NCBI RefSeq assembly: GCF_932526225.1
Contig: NC_064045.1
Span: forward strand, 11,190,022-11,254,021
DNA: 64,000 nt
From: Nematostella vectensis
Lineage: Eukaryota; Cnidaria; Anthozoa; Actiniaria; Edwardsiidae
Reading direction: 5' to 3'
Shown here piece by piece: positions 55,701 through 62,867 of the stretch; the first letter of the stretch is position 1, and each line of letters opens with the position of its first letter. Both the position numbers and the translations under genes were made by a program. Under the pieces are notes generated by a model. That model was not told the origin of the DNA, ran no database searches, and saw nothing but the letters and a program-made list of their open reading frames with translations.

Positions 55701-58225
55701 GCGCTACATGCGATTCCTGGGGGGACTGGGCCGACTTGTCAGACTGAGAGACTGCGCCCCGGCCGAGATTTACCTAGGAGGCCTGGATCGAGAAGGGGCG
55801 GACGGGGAATTTGCGTATAGCTGGCAGGACGATATATGTCAAGGTAAAATACAGTAAACACCCGCGTTCCGAGTATTTCCCGTGGCCCACGGCAAGTCCT
55901 GACCCAGCCCCTTTAAATATCTTGCAGTTATTTTCCACGTGGCCACGCTGATGCCAACTAAGGAGTCAGATCCCGGATGTAACTCAAAGAAGATGCATAT
56001 CGGTAACGACTTCGTTACCATCGTGTATAATGACTCTGGCGACGAGGTCAAATACGGTACAATCAAGGTAAGACCCCACGCATGCTGCGTGACCTCTACA
56101 TGATAAACTTCGTGACCATTGTTTATAATGACTCTGGCGGCGAGGTCAAATACGGTACAATCAAGGTAAGACCCCACGCGTGTTGCGTGACCTCTACGTG
56201 ATAAACTTCGTGACCATCGTGTATAACGACTCTGGAGGCGCGCGAGGTCAAATACGGCACAATCAAGGTAAGACCCCACGCGTGTTGCGTGACCTCTACG
56301 TGATAAACTTCGTGACCATCGTGTATAACGACTCTGGAGGCGCGCGAGGTCAAATACGGCACAATCAAGGTAAGACCCCACGCGTGTTGCGTGACCTCTA
56401 CGTGATAAACTTCGTGACCATCGTGTATAACGACTCTGGAGGCGCGCGAGGTCAAATACGGCACAATCAAGGTAAGACCCCACGCGTGTTGCGTGACCTC
56501 CACGTGATAAACTTCGTGACCATTGTTTATAATGACTCTGGCGGCGAGGTCACATACGGCACAATCAAGGTAAGACCCCACGCGTGCTGCGTGACCTCTA
56601 CGTGATAAACTTCGTGACCATTGTTTATAATGACTCTGGTGGCGAGGTCAAATACGGCACAATCAAGGTAAGACCCCACGCGTGTTGCGTGACCTCTACG
56701 TGATAAACTTCGTGACCATTGTTTATAATGACTCTGGCGGCGAGGTCAAATACGGTACAATCAAGGTAAGACCCCACGCGTGCTGCGTGACCTCTACGTG
56801 ATAAACTTCGTGACCATTGTTTATAATGACTCTGGCGGCGAGGTCAAATACGGTACAATCAAGGTAAGACCCCACGCGTGCTGCGTGACCTCTACGTGAT
56901 AAACTTCGTGACCATTGTTTATAATGACTCTGGCGGCGAGGTCAAATACGGTACAATCAAGGTAAGACCCCACGCGTGCTGCGTGACCTCTACGTGATAA
57001 ACTTCGTGACCATTGTTTATAATGACTCTGGCGGCGAGGTCAAATACGGTACAATCAAGGTAAGACCCCACGCGTGCTGCGTGACCTCTACGTGATAAAC
57101 TTCGTGACTATCGTGATAAACTTCGTGGCTATCGCGATAAACTTCGTGACTATCGTGATAATCTTAGTGATTATCGTTATATACCAAAACTCTACTCTGC
57201 TAAGTCTCTGCAGACCACCACTTGCAGCCGTAACAGAGGCATGTCTTTCTGTCTCTAGGGCCAGTCCAATCACGGATCTGCTCATTCAGACGCTTAATTA
57301 TAACGCCTAGCTCTGTATCTCCTTAGGGCCAGTCCAATCACGGATCTGCCCATTCAGACGCTTAATTATAACGCCTAGCTCTGTATCTCCTTAGGGCCAG
57401 TTCAATTTCGCAGAGGTGGTTATTCAGCCACTTGACAACGAGTGTAACGTTGTCATGCTCAGATTCAAGGAGGAGCTGAAAAACCTGTGCGTCAACCCGA
57501 GCCCACGGGTCATATCGGACAGCAGTCTACCTATGCTAGTGCGCAGGCTCGCCGTACATATAAACGTGAGTACCAACATGATTATTGTGTGGTTTTTCCC
57601 TAGCAACCAATCCGCTTCTTGTTGTCTTTCCCCCTATTGTGTTTTTATTTAACTATTAGCTCTTTTTCGTGGTAAATACCACAGAGTCGATCTTTGTGTG
57701 CGTGCGTGCGTGCGTGCGTGCTTGCGTGCGTGTGTGGTATTAATTAAGGTGTTTTCCCAGTTTATTCAGGAATTTTCAAAGAGTGGTTAATCTTTTGCTG
57801 GAATAAAGGGTTTCTAGCACACGGGCACGTCCTTTGATCCACCACTTTATTTGCTCACAAAACAAAGCACTTTAGTGTTAACATATAAACGAAAGAAGAC
57901 ACCGAATGAAATCCCATCTATTTATTCAAGCAGGTTTCCCAACTTGAGTCACTTACTGATTTCCGTTTATGTTTCCTTCAAGATGGCGTCAGTGCTGCAC
58001 CAAGGCCTGAAACGCACCACCGACGCCTATGGCTGCAACTGGCTAGAGCGCATGCGTCAAATCAAGCGCCTGCGCAGTAAGATAGATGTTAACGGGCCCA
58101 GTTCCCCCTCACCTCACAATGTGAAGCCAAACGCGTCAGGGAATAGCGCGTTTATCCCGCTAATCAAACATCCTGCGGGCGCTCAGCCAAACTTGGTGGA
58201 CTTCACTGAGTATGCTTCAAAGTAG
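25350..58225 (+). CDS. TSC2: Tuberin, GAP subunit of the TSC complex (43 coding exons)
   Basis: Tuberin with TSC1 is the GTPase-activating complex for Rheb and restrains TORC1 at the lysosome. Exons in order: 25350-25490, 29747-29833, 30746-30856, 31002-31081, 31168-31232, 31390-31435, 32217-32303, 32858-32906, 33563-33688, 33860-33936, 35318-35444, 35910-36053, 37221-37364, 37772-37875, 38065-38146, 38674-38829, 39064-39126, 39823-39882, 40080-40202, 40494-40612, 41091-41190, 41288-41410, 42000-42083, 42675-42725, 43636-43742, 44568-44650, 45298-45391, 45518-45620, 45692-45954, 46661-47094, 47332-47511, 47640-47801, 48351-48562, 50613-50667, 51534-51574, 52182-52319, 52604-52655, 53301-53831, 54725-54954, 55570-55843, 55928-56067, 57395-57565, 57983-58225. 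All phases join and the total is 5862 nt, so 1953 aa (human tuberin is 1807). Similarity to human tuberin is collinear to the last residues (VDFTEYASK). Exons 34-35 are the least certain, being short and in the variable linker. Confidence 0.95.
25912..26023. repeat. (GAT)n microsatellite in TSC2 intron 1
   Basis: About 110 bp of GATGATGAT with GTT interruptions. It yields a poly-Met frame that is not a gene. Confidence 0.95.
26250..26870. repeat. Cluster of dispersed inverted repeats in TSC2 intron 1
   Basis: A motif of the type GAATACACCGTGTACTCCGG, followed by GCGGGTATAGCAGG-type sequence, occurs about five times. It is in one orientation near 26267, 26437 and 26828, and inverted near 26629 and 26701. 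Possibly nested remnants of a hairpin MITE. No coding content. Confidence 0.6.
26914..28524 (-). pseudogene. Degenerate Crypton-like tyrosine recombinase with zinc finger and SANT-like tail
   Basis: Starting at an ATG at 28524, the first frame has a C-x4-C...H-x4-H zinc finger (CPVQDC, HVKKKH). A second frame, entered by a shift near 28160-28220, continues with [16 protein letters not shown] and [16 protein letters not shown]. It then reads through a TGA (27990) into [20 protein letters not shown] and the recombinase part. The catalytic boxes of tyrosine recombinases are visible: HPTR near 27410 (H-x-x-R), [20 protein letters not shown] (the second His and the nucleophile Tyr) near 27310, with another TGA (27402) directly between them. 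A third frame near 26960 encodes [12 protein letters not shown], the start of a Myb/SANT-like helix. Both stops look like CGA to TGA changes. Crypton family is inference from motif order. It lies antisense in TSC2 intron 1 and is clearly inactive. Confidence 0.75.
28810..29235. repeat. Cluster of GGAAC/GTTCC half-sites and palindromes
   Basis: More than a dozen GGAAC or GTTCC pentamers occur in about 420 bp. They include palindromes such as GGAACTGTTGTTCC (near 29028) and GGAACAACCGTTCC (near 29166). The cluster lies just upstream (minus-strand sense) of the decayed Crypton-like frame. Confidence 0.6.
29410..29640. repeat. GATGATGTAGTGGGGGT minisatellite
   Basis: About ten units of 18-24 bp in TSC2 intron 1, ending about 100 bp before exon 2. 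The minus-strand frames it opens are His/Ser/Thr repeats and not genes. Confidence 0.9.
31862..32130 (+). mobile_element. tRNA-derived SINE in TSC2 intron 6
   Basis: The 5' end resembles a tRNA body. An A-box-like TGGATCAGTGGGCAGAGCG is followed by a degenerate B-box (GGGTTTGCTTCCTGG) about 50 bp later. A non-tRNA body comes next with CGGGTTTTCCGGTTTTCCTC and CTGTGGTCCGTGGTCAGAC. The layout is that of a pol III-derived SINE. The anticodon arm does not form a normal tRNA. Confidence 0.6.
32907..33562 (+). other. TSC2: TSC2 intron 8, GC-AG type
   Basis: The exon must end at GAG (32906) for the phase to match exon 9. The intron then begins GCAAGT, the well-known GC donor consensus (AG|GCAAGT), and ends TTCTTAG. 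The only nearby GT donor (GTGTGT, two bases on) breaks the frame. Confidence 0.7.
33937..35065. repeat. 94-bp array in TSC2 intron 10, made of exon 10 edge plus donor
   Basis: Twelve tandem copies after the real exon. Each unit repeats the last 36 nt of exon 10 (TATCTACACCATGTG...GGAG-ACCGGAAG), its donor GTATGG and about 50 nt of intron. Every copy except the last keeps GGAAG|GTATGG; the last reads GGAAG|GTTTCA. Confidence 0.95.
35127..35295. repeat. Degenerate (ATC)n tract in TSC2 intron 10
   Basis: Trinucleotide ATC/ACC-rich sequence ending about 20 bp before exon 11. Confidence 0.8.
36054..36990. repeat. 71-bp array in TSC2 intron 12, made of exon 12 edge plus donor
   Basis: About thirteen copies following exon 12. 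Each contains the exon's last roughly 53 nt (GGGACTCACTCATGGACATC...GAGCTCATACAG) and donor GTGAGTGGTAACACA. Nearly all copies keep a consensus CAG|GTGAGT; the last reads CTG|GTGAGT. Confidence 0.95.
38163..38470. repeat. Polypyrimidine tract (about 310 bp) in TSC2 intron 15
   Basis: Almost pure C/T on the plus strand, with CTTCTTC and CCTCTC blocks. The long Leu/Phe/Ser/Pro frames here are compositional. Confidence 0.95.
39290..39760. repeat. Dispersed repeat in TSC2 intron 17, also in intron 19
   Basis: Two diverged copies of a segment with GCTAGGATGACAAAATGGTG lie here. A third is at about 40235-40460 (GCAAGGATGACAAAATGGTG). Unclassified interspersed repeat. Confidence 0.6.
40646..41090. 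repeat. 123-bp array before TSC2 exon 21, containing acceptor and exon start
   Basis: Three copies plus the real junction. Each unit ends with GATTACAATGATGATAACAG followed by a copy of the first roughly 45 nt of exon 21 (CCCTAGAGGCCCCAGACAGC...). The period, 123 bp, equals 41 codons. The genuine acceptor is the last one (41090|41091). Confidence 0.92.
41411..41640. repeat. G-rich 40-54-bp array directly after TSC2 exon 22
   Basis: About four copies of a unit with GTGGGTGGGGAGGGTGGGGG and GGTAACTATGTGATCTGTG. It starts at the donor (GTGGGT), and its internal GTGGGT elements mimic it. The G-runs could form quadruplexes. Confidence 0.85.
42084..42625. repeat. 58-65-bp array in TSC2 intron 23, made of exon 23 edge plus donor
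   Basis: About eight copies of AGAACGGGACTCCACGCTCT, CATCTTTCCT and the donor GTAAGTATCT, then a CCCCAGGGGG spacer. Each repeats the last roughly 32 nt of exon 23 with its 5' splice site. Confidence 0.93.
42726..43550. repeat. About 60-bp array in TSC2 intron 24
   Basis: About twelve units of CAGTAGAACCCCACTAAGTC, GAACTCACCAG|GTAACGATCG and CTATTGATAAAATA. The CACCAG|GTAACG part copies the last six exon bases and the donor of exon 24. The rest resembles a dispersed CAGTAGAACCCC repeat. At 43551-43600 a partial, broken copy of the exon 25 start follows. Confidence 0.9.
44267..44514. mobile_element. MITE with GGGGACTTGCSCTAAG termini in TSC2 intron 25
   Basis: The left end GGGGACTTGCGCTAAGAGAT and the right end (inverse, CTTAGGGCAAGTCCCC) enclose about 210 bp. 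Related ends are seen near 14240-14272, 21905-21942 and 54600-54632. Non-coding. Confidence 0.65.
44568..53831 (+). CDS. TSC2: TSC2 exons 26-38: end of solenoid, variable phospho-linker
   Basis: Exons 26-28 ([52 protein letters not shown]) are strongly tuberin-like. Exon 29 carries RGRTSS (residues 937-942), an R-x-R-x-x-S Akt-type site at the same place as human RARSTS (Ser939), followed by [10 protein letters not shown]. Exon 30 has [15 protein letters not shown] and exon 31 [20 protein letters not shown]. Exons 32-38 are Ser/Pro-rich and poorly conserved except [10 protein letters not shown] in exon 38. I do not see an obvious equivalent of the human Thr1462 site (RPRGYTIS) close to the GAP domain. 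Confidence 0.88.
44890..45290. repeat. About 21-bp GTGACTCGG(T)GTTCGTGA repeats before TSC2 exon 27
   Basis: Irregular tandem units of GAGTGACTCGGTGATGTTCG type filling the 3' half of intron 26, up to the acceptor. Confidence 0.85.
46140..46660. repeat. About 52-bp array before TSC2 exon 30, containing acceptor copies
   Basis: Nine or so units of TGATTGGTTGTAG|CACYGTGAC, CACGTGTACACTACCTTACT and TAAGATTATC. The TGATTGGTTGTAG|CACTG segment is the genuine acceptor and first bases of exon 30 (46660|46661). Several copies have lost the TAG. Confidence 0.9.
48655..50525. repeat. 40-bp satellite in TSC2 intron 33, about 47 copies
   Basis: Head-to-tail units of GTGGCCACGGTAGCGCACGT plus CGCACGGTAAAACTGTCAAG. 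Variants (ACTGTTTAG, AGTGTCAAG, CGCATGG, TAGTGCACG) recur in fixed order, indicating higher-order repeats. Both flanks are degraded. Minus-strand frames with RYRGHLD and RRALPWPP are by-products of a period that cycles through all frames every 120 bp. Confidence 0.97.
51295..51480. repeat. About 50-60-bp short tandem repeat in TSC2 intron 34
   Basis: Three units of ACCCTACGCCTTTCTGATG and GTGCATCCCTTAGTGGCATT. No relation to the flanking exons was seen. Confidence 0.8.
52938..53169. mobile_element. Foldback MITE in TSC2 intron 37
   Basis: Inverted repeats of about 55 bp: AGACCGTTTTCACG, GCGCGCATCCAAAAT, ACAGACTGGCGGG and their inverse at the right. No coding content, although short frames span it. 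Confidence 0.75.
53849..54018. mobile_element. Foldback MITE in TSC2 intron 38
   Basis: Inverted arms of about 75 bp: GGCCATTCCAGCTATAAG, then a GCGCACGCA block and CCTCAACTACC, with the inverse on the right. Both arms carry GCGCGC tracts. Confidence 0.75.
54725..58225 (+). CDS. TSC2: TSC2 exons 39-43: Rap/Rheb-GAP domain and C-terminus
   Basis: Exon 39 ends with [14 protein letters not shown] and exon 40 starts the GAP fold ([35 protein letters not shown]). Exon 41 holds [15 protein letters not shown], whose Asn (residue about 1796) corresponds to the catalytic asparagine thumb (human Asn1643). Exon 42 continues with [19 protein letters not shown] and exon 43 has [15 protein letters not shown], the basic helix seen in human tuberin. 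All key residues are present, so the protein should be catalytically competent. Exons 41 and 42 are each flanked by tandem copies of their own edges. Confidence 0.93.
54986..55400. repeat. About 90-bp array in TSC2 intron 39
   Basis: Four to five copies of CGATCCTTAAGGTGGTCGCT, ATGAGGTACCATTGTAT and TTTTAAGCGGCCACTTGGCC. Units resemble the dispersed tacagtgg(t)acctc repeat rather than exon 39. Confidence 0.9.
56068..57075. repeat. 98-103-bp array in TSC2 intron 41, made of exon 41 edge plus donor
   Basis: Ten copies following exon 41. Each repeats the exon end encoding the segment just after the GAP asparagine thumb (ACTTCGTGACCATTGT...GGTACAATCAAG), the donor GTAAGACCCC and a CACGCGTGCTGCGTGACCTC spacer. 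Every copy keeps CAAG|GTAAGA. The array decays into GATAAACTTCGTGACTATC units by 57170. Confidence 0.96.
57259..57394. repeat. Two 68-bp copies of the TSC2 exon 42 acceptor and start
   Basis: CTAG|GGCCAGTCCAATCACGG (57259) and TTAG|GGCCAGTCCAATCACGG (57327) precede the real TTAG|GGCCAGTTCAATTTCG at 57394|57395. Homology continues for about 30 nt of exon (CATTCAGACGCTT against TATTCAGCCACTT). Confidence 0.85.
57695..57735. repeat. (TGCG)n microsatellite
   Basis: About ten TGCG/TGTG units in TSC2 intron 42. Confidence 0.95.
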
Positions 58226-58239
58226 AATATAAAAGTATG

Positions 58240-58245
58240 AATAAA
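58240..58245 (+). terminator. Candidate poly(A) signal of TSC2
   Basis: AATAAA lies 15 nt past the TSC2 stop codon, so the 3' UTR could be very short. Later AT-rich alternatives exist. Confidence 0.4.
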
Positions 58246-60008
58246 AATAGAATATTATTAAATTGGAAAAAAGATTCATGGTGCTTTTTAGCACATAAAA
58301 CTCGAAGTTGCATTTATGCTTTAGGTGAAGCGTAGAATAAGAATGTTTAAAACTCGACGGTGACGTTGGTCCATGTGGGAATTGATAACGTCGTTAGGTA
58401 GGTAAGGATGACATTAAAGTTGTTTCCCAAAATCACTCAAACTTTTTTTAGTATAATTTTCGAGACATGATTAATGTGAATATTATTTCTGAGTTCGCTA
58501 CTCCTTCATCTTTTATCTGTGATTTCTAGCTCGTTCTTGTGAGCCTGCAATCAGAAGGGTAGCAGCGGCTACTACCAGTGGTGGATCCACAAGGATCCCC
58601 TTCCCCCTTCGGACAAATTTTAGAGGAAATGTATGGGGGCTGAAATCTAGAAGTCTCCCGCCATACGTTTAATATATTAATGGGTCCGAAAGGTGTCCCT
58701 TCAAAAATAATTGGGACGCCCTCTACTGATGTAAAAGTAGTAGCTATCTTGAATTTCAAGAAGAGAGACTAGAAAATTTATTAGCAAGATTGTAGTATAA
58801 ATTGTTCATTAAATCAGAGTTTTTTTTAAGACGTGTCTGATTTTTGTGCTTTCTGTATAGATTATGGCATGATTTTTTAGTTCTAGAGTTCTGTTTAATT
58901 TAGTTTAATTTTAAACCGGCTTTGAACCGGTTTTAATTAAAAAATGATTAAAGACATAAACACAGGCGTCCCAGGATGCATCGCTTTTGAATGTTGTAAG
59001 TTCTTTGATAGTAGTGTACTCACGCACAAGAGTGTGATTCAAATCGCCTTAAAAATTTGCCTTATACCTTTTCTAGAATCGAATGTAGTCGTAAACAATA
59101 TAATTTTGTTACACGTTATCTTGGTTAGCATCTCAAAATGTGCGGTTACTTCACGGCTGCAGTATCCTCCCTCGCAGGCGTTTTTAGGAGTGCGTGACCT
59201 GCCTAAAAACGCCTGCGAGAGCGGCTACGGCTACAGTGAAAACGTAACAAAAAAACGAGTCAGATGAAAAATAGTCCTTTCTTTGGGGTCTTTGTTCGCG
59301 AACTAAAAAAGCACCGCGGATTAATAATTACTTATCTAAAATGGACGATGTTTAAATAAATAAGTAAACATTTAATTGCAAGGTCACAATTCGTAGTTCT
59401 GTCCTTTTTATCTTTTGTTGATTAAACAAACCCTACCCTTCAGCTCCGCTTTAGCAGTGGAAGAGAAAACAACATTTATCTTAAAAGAACTTCAATGATG
59501 TCTTTTAGCAGAACGGCTGAGACCCTCGACAAACTAAAATGATGCTATTGAAATGCTTATTTAGTTTGAACGACTTAGCCGATCAAAAATAAATATTTGC
59601 TAGCAAAAGACTACTAAACATTAAGGAATAAGGCAAAACAAAATTAATCGGGACACAATATTTTTAAATGCAAGTTGAAATGGAAAATTAATCAAAGTAA
59701 TGACGAAAAATCTAATGACCTTTTTAGCTTGTCCATCGCTTATTTCGACCTATATAAATTAATTTTACTGTCCTTGTTAGTTTATTGTTATATTTATTTA
59801 AACGTTTTTCATAGATAACTGATCAATTCAAAAGGGAAACGCGCATTGCTTACGAGCACCTATCCATAAGTCATTTTACGCATTATTTGTTTTCTATATT
59901 ATTATCATCTAAACACTTCTCTTTGCTTAGGACTGGAGACTATACCACTGTACCACTTAAGATAAAGGAAGAAAAAATAATTACTTCGATAACGCATTCA
60001 GTACATCT
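58246..60008. other. Intergenic stretch between TSC2 and the PAN-TLDc gene
   Basis: No coding exon recognised. A degraded dispersed repeat (TGGTGGATCCACAAGGATCC) is near 58570, and a perfect hairpin is at 59171-59219. Confidence 0.5.
59171..59219. repeat. Perfect 18-bp arm hairpin
   Basis: CTCGCAGGCGTTTTTAGG (59171-59188) and its exact inverse (59202-59219) are separated by 13 nt. No coding frame or known RNA gene was recognised around it. Confidence 0.85.
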
Positions 60009-62867
60009 ATGGCTTGGCAAGGGACCTTCATCGCCTTCCTCTACCTGTGTCTACCTGCAAACTCTTTTCACCCTTTCACAGTTAAAGATTACATTTATCC
60101 TCGTCACATACTACGCCGAATAGAAAAGGTTGACTGGTTAGGATGTATTCAAGCCTGCTTGGCGGATACCTCTTGTAGATCGTACAGTTTTCGTTCCTCG
60201 CGCACAGCCCTTGGGGAAACTTGCTCGCTGAGCGAATGTGGTATTAGTGGCAACAATGACAGAGAGGCGAAATTAGTGTTCGCAAGTGGATTCGTATTTC
60301 AGCAACTGAAAACTGTGCAGGTGGGTCAAATCGAATTTACGTTATCGCAATTGAAAGATGCCTTCAAGGCCAATAAAATGTCATATAGTTTTCAGCCCCG
60401 ATAGGCCATGAAGATCCCTGAAATAAAGGTATAAAAATGTATTATTAGTCATGATTCTCTATCGAACCAATTTCGGGTGTTCAAGACGAATGTGAATCTT
60501 GAATATCCAATCGTCATAGATCGCTGGTATTGTGAACAGAAATAAATGAAAAAAATATTTGTGAAAATTAAATATAATTAAATTAAAAACTGGGAAAGTC
60601 AAGCCAAAAAGAGGCACTTCCTTCTGCTGGGACGCCTCCTAATGAGTTTACTATAGTTTTTGCTCCTTTAATTTTTACTTGTTTTGTATAACTTGAACTG
60701 TTAAAATTCTAAGCGAAAAACCTCCGAAAAATCCTCTCTTTGGGGCTCTATAACCAAACGCCCCGGTAAAGCACTTGGCGTGCTTGGTTGCTAGAGATTC
60801 CCATAGAAAGATGCAGTCATGTTACCATTTCCAGATTATAAATGTAGGGTAATTTTGTGGAAATGATTTCTTTTGCAGAACTCACTTGATTGCCAAGGTG
60901 GCGGACAGTATATTCATAAAGGTGAATATTGGCAATATAATTCAAATACGAAAAAAATATCTAGTGGTGTCGTTCACTGTGACATCTAAGCTTATTAAGT
61001 CTGGGAGAAAATGCATACTCGTGCAATGCTATATCTAAGCTGCCAAGAACATGAAGATAAGTAGCAGTAGCAAAAAATACAGCAGCAGATTTTTAGAAGC
61101 TTAAAATAATAATCATGGTGCTAATTTAAATAGTGTAAATAATCAATACTTTCAAGTGTGTAACACGTCTTGTACAAACGAACACACGTATTGAGTCCGC
61201 AAGCACAGTATCAACTTACATAACCCTATAGCCACTGCATTATTGAGATCCTGTTCCTAGCCAAGCAAGACTGGCCAGTTCATTCAAATATGTTATTAGT
61301 ACCTCGCTCCCGGTTTATCACAACACGTAGGACATTTTTGATATGGTATAAGAAATAACCCTTACCTTAATCCTAACCCTAACCATATCAACATTACTGG
61401 CTAAATCAGTCAACATTGCTGGCTAAATCAGTCAACATTACTGGCTAAATCAGTCAACATTGCTGGCTAAATCAGTCAACATTACTGGCTAAATCAGTCA
61501 ACATTGCTGGCTAAATCAGCCAACATTGCTGGCCCACTAATGCCTGGCGGTACTTGCTCACTAACACTTCCTGAGTCTTGTGGCCAACTGTTGCCTAATG
61601 TTGCTAGCGATGTTTGAGCTTTTGGCACCAGGAGGCGGATTCTGGAGTCCTAATAAGGGTTGAATTTCAGGAAATGTGTGCGTGTGTGTGTGTGTGTGTG
61701 TGTGCGGGGGGGGGGGGGGGGGGGGGGTGAAATGTAATTTTATGGTTTTTTCCTAGTATTTCTTCAATTGTTAAACAAACTCTCTGACAATAGGAGAGCG
61801 TCTTCTCCTCCCCCTCCCGTTAGCCTATGTAGCTCTTTCTTCTCCCGCCCCCTATCCCCCACCCGTCCCTCTCCCTTGCGCCGCTTCGCAGGCTACCTCC
61901 CGTATATCCGCCGATGGAGGCCCATTTTCTCTAGTTTACCCACTTTATATATCGCACAGAGCATCGACTGGCTCAATCAGTCATCCTTCATGACAAAACA
62001 AAGACATATCTGGACGATCTTCACATATTCCTGGATCCCTTGCACTCAAAAGAACAAGGGGCTTGGATTCGCTGTTACCATGCCAACAGCGATGGAAGGA
62101 ATTTTACAGTCTTCCATGAAAACTGTGATGGCATTGGTCCAACCGTCACCATTGTCCGAGTTCGAAATTACGTGTTTGGAGGATACAGCAGTGTATCATG
62201 GAAAGGTAGGGATTACATCTATCACACAAGGTTTAATGAGGCTCTCTTTATTTACATACAACTCTAAGATCGAAATCCCGAGTATCAGTGAAAGATATGG
62301 GAAATGGTCATCATTTATCAACTTTTTAGTTCAGTCATCTACTCCCTATCTTTCGCTCGTTGGCTCGCTCATTCTTTTTTTTCGTGCTCTTGACTGCTTA
62401 TTTTTAGTTTCTTTCCCTCGCTTACTGGATCGCTCACTCACTTATATTTCTTATCTCTCGATCTCGGCCACTCTGGCTCTCTTGCTCACTCTCTGACTAA
62501 GTCTCTCACGTTCATCCACTCACAATTCTTCTTTTCTCTTGTTTCAGATGACTGTCGTTTCTACAAAAGCCCAAAATCATTTCTATTCTCTCTGTATAAC
62601 GTCGGCGGCTACTCACCAACACAACTTCTCCTCATAGATGAACAAGACCAGGCCGCTCTGTGGGGCTGCTCTAGAAATGGACCAACATTCGGCCACGGTT
62701 TCGACCTATCACTAAGTTATGCAGACGTCCCACAATGCTATGCTCGACCTAAAACTTACGCCCCTCCGGATAACTGCAATGTGGGCAAGAGCTGCAACTT
62801 TTTTACTGGTCAGCAGTTATTCTCGCCCAGCGATATAGAGGTCTTTTATTTTAAACCGAACACATAA
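60009..62867 (+). CDS. Predicted secreted PAN/Apple plus TLDc domain protein (4 exons)
   Basis: Coding exons are 60009-60320, 60879-60921, 61960-62205 and 62548-62867, joined at phases 0, 1 and 1, giving 306 aa. The N-terminus is a signal peptide (MAWQGTFIAFLYLCLPANSF). Residues about 30-100 form a PAN/Apple-like module with Cys pairs in GCIQACLADTSCRSYSF and CSLSECG. The last two exons encode a TLDc domain: KEQGAWIRCYHANSDG, FHENCDGIGPTVTIV, VFGGYSSVSW, LFSLYNVGG, LWGCSRNGPTFG, and the closing C-NFFTGQQLFSPSDIEVFYF. Extracellular PAN-TLDc proteins are known to me from anthozoan genomes; their function is unclear. The short second exon (CQGGGQYIHK) is the least certain. A poly(A) signal candidate is AATAAA at 63290. 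Confidence 0.85.
61388..61530. repeat. About 21-bp minisatellite in intron 2 of the PAN-TLDc gene
   Basis: Seven units of CAACATTGCTGGCTAAATCAGT, alternating ATTAC and ATTGC. It is preceded by a short TAACCCTAACC-like motif. Confidence 0.92.
61676..61728. repeat. (GT)n and poly-G run
   Basis: A GTGTGT run is followed by more than twenty G residues; a likely sequencing-sensitive site. Confidence 0.9.

Noticed and set aside
55839-56605. ORFs of 141-214 aa on both strands, apparently repeat proteins
   Set aside because: They are frames through the intron 41 array, which copies the exon 41 edge.
33937-57075. CRISPR-like arrays
   Set aside because: The arrays are contiguous tandem repeats without unique spacers, and the genome is eukaryotic.
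61768-62496. 242-aa ORF as an independent protein
   Set aside because: It is out of frame with the TLDc exon it overlaps; the correct frame is given by the splice-phased exon 61960-62205.
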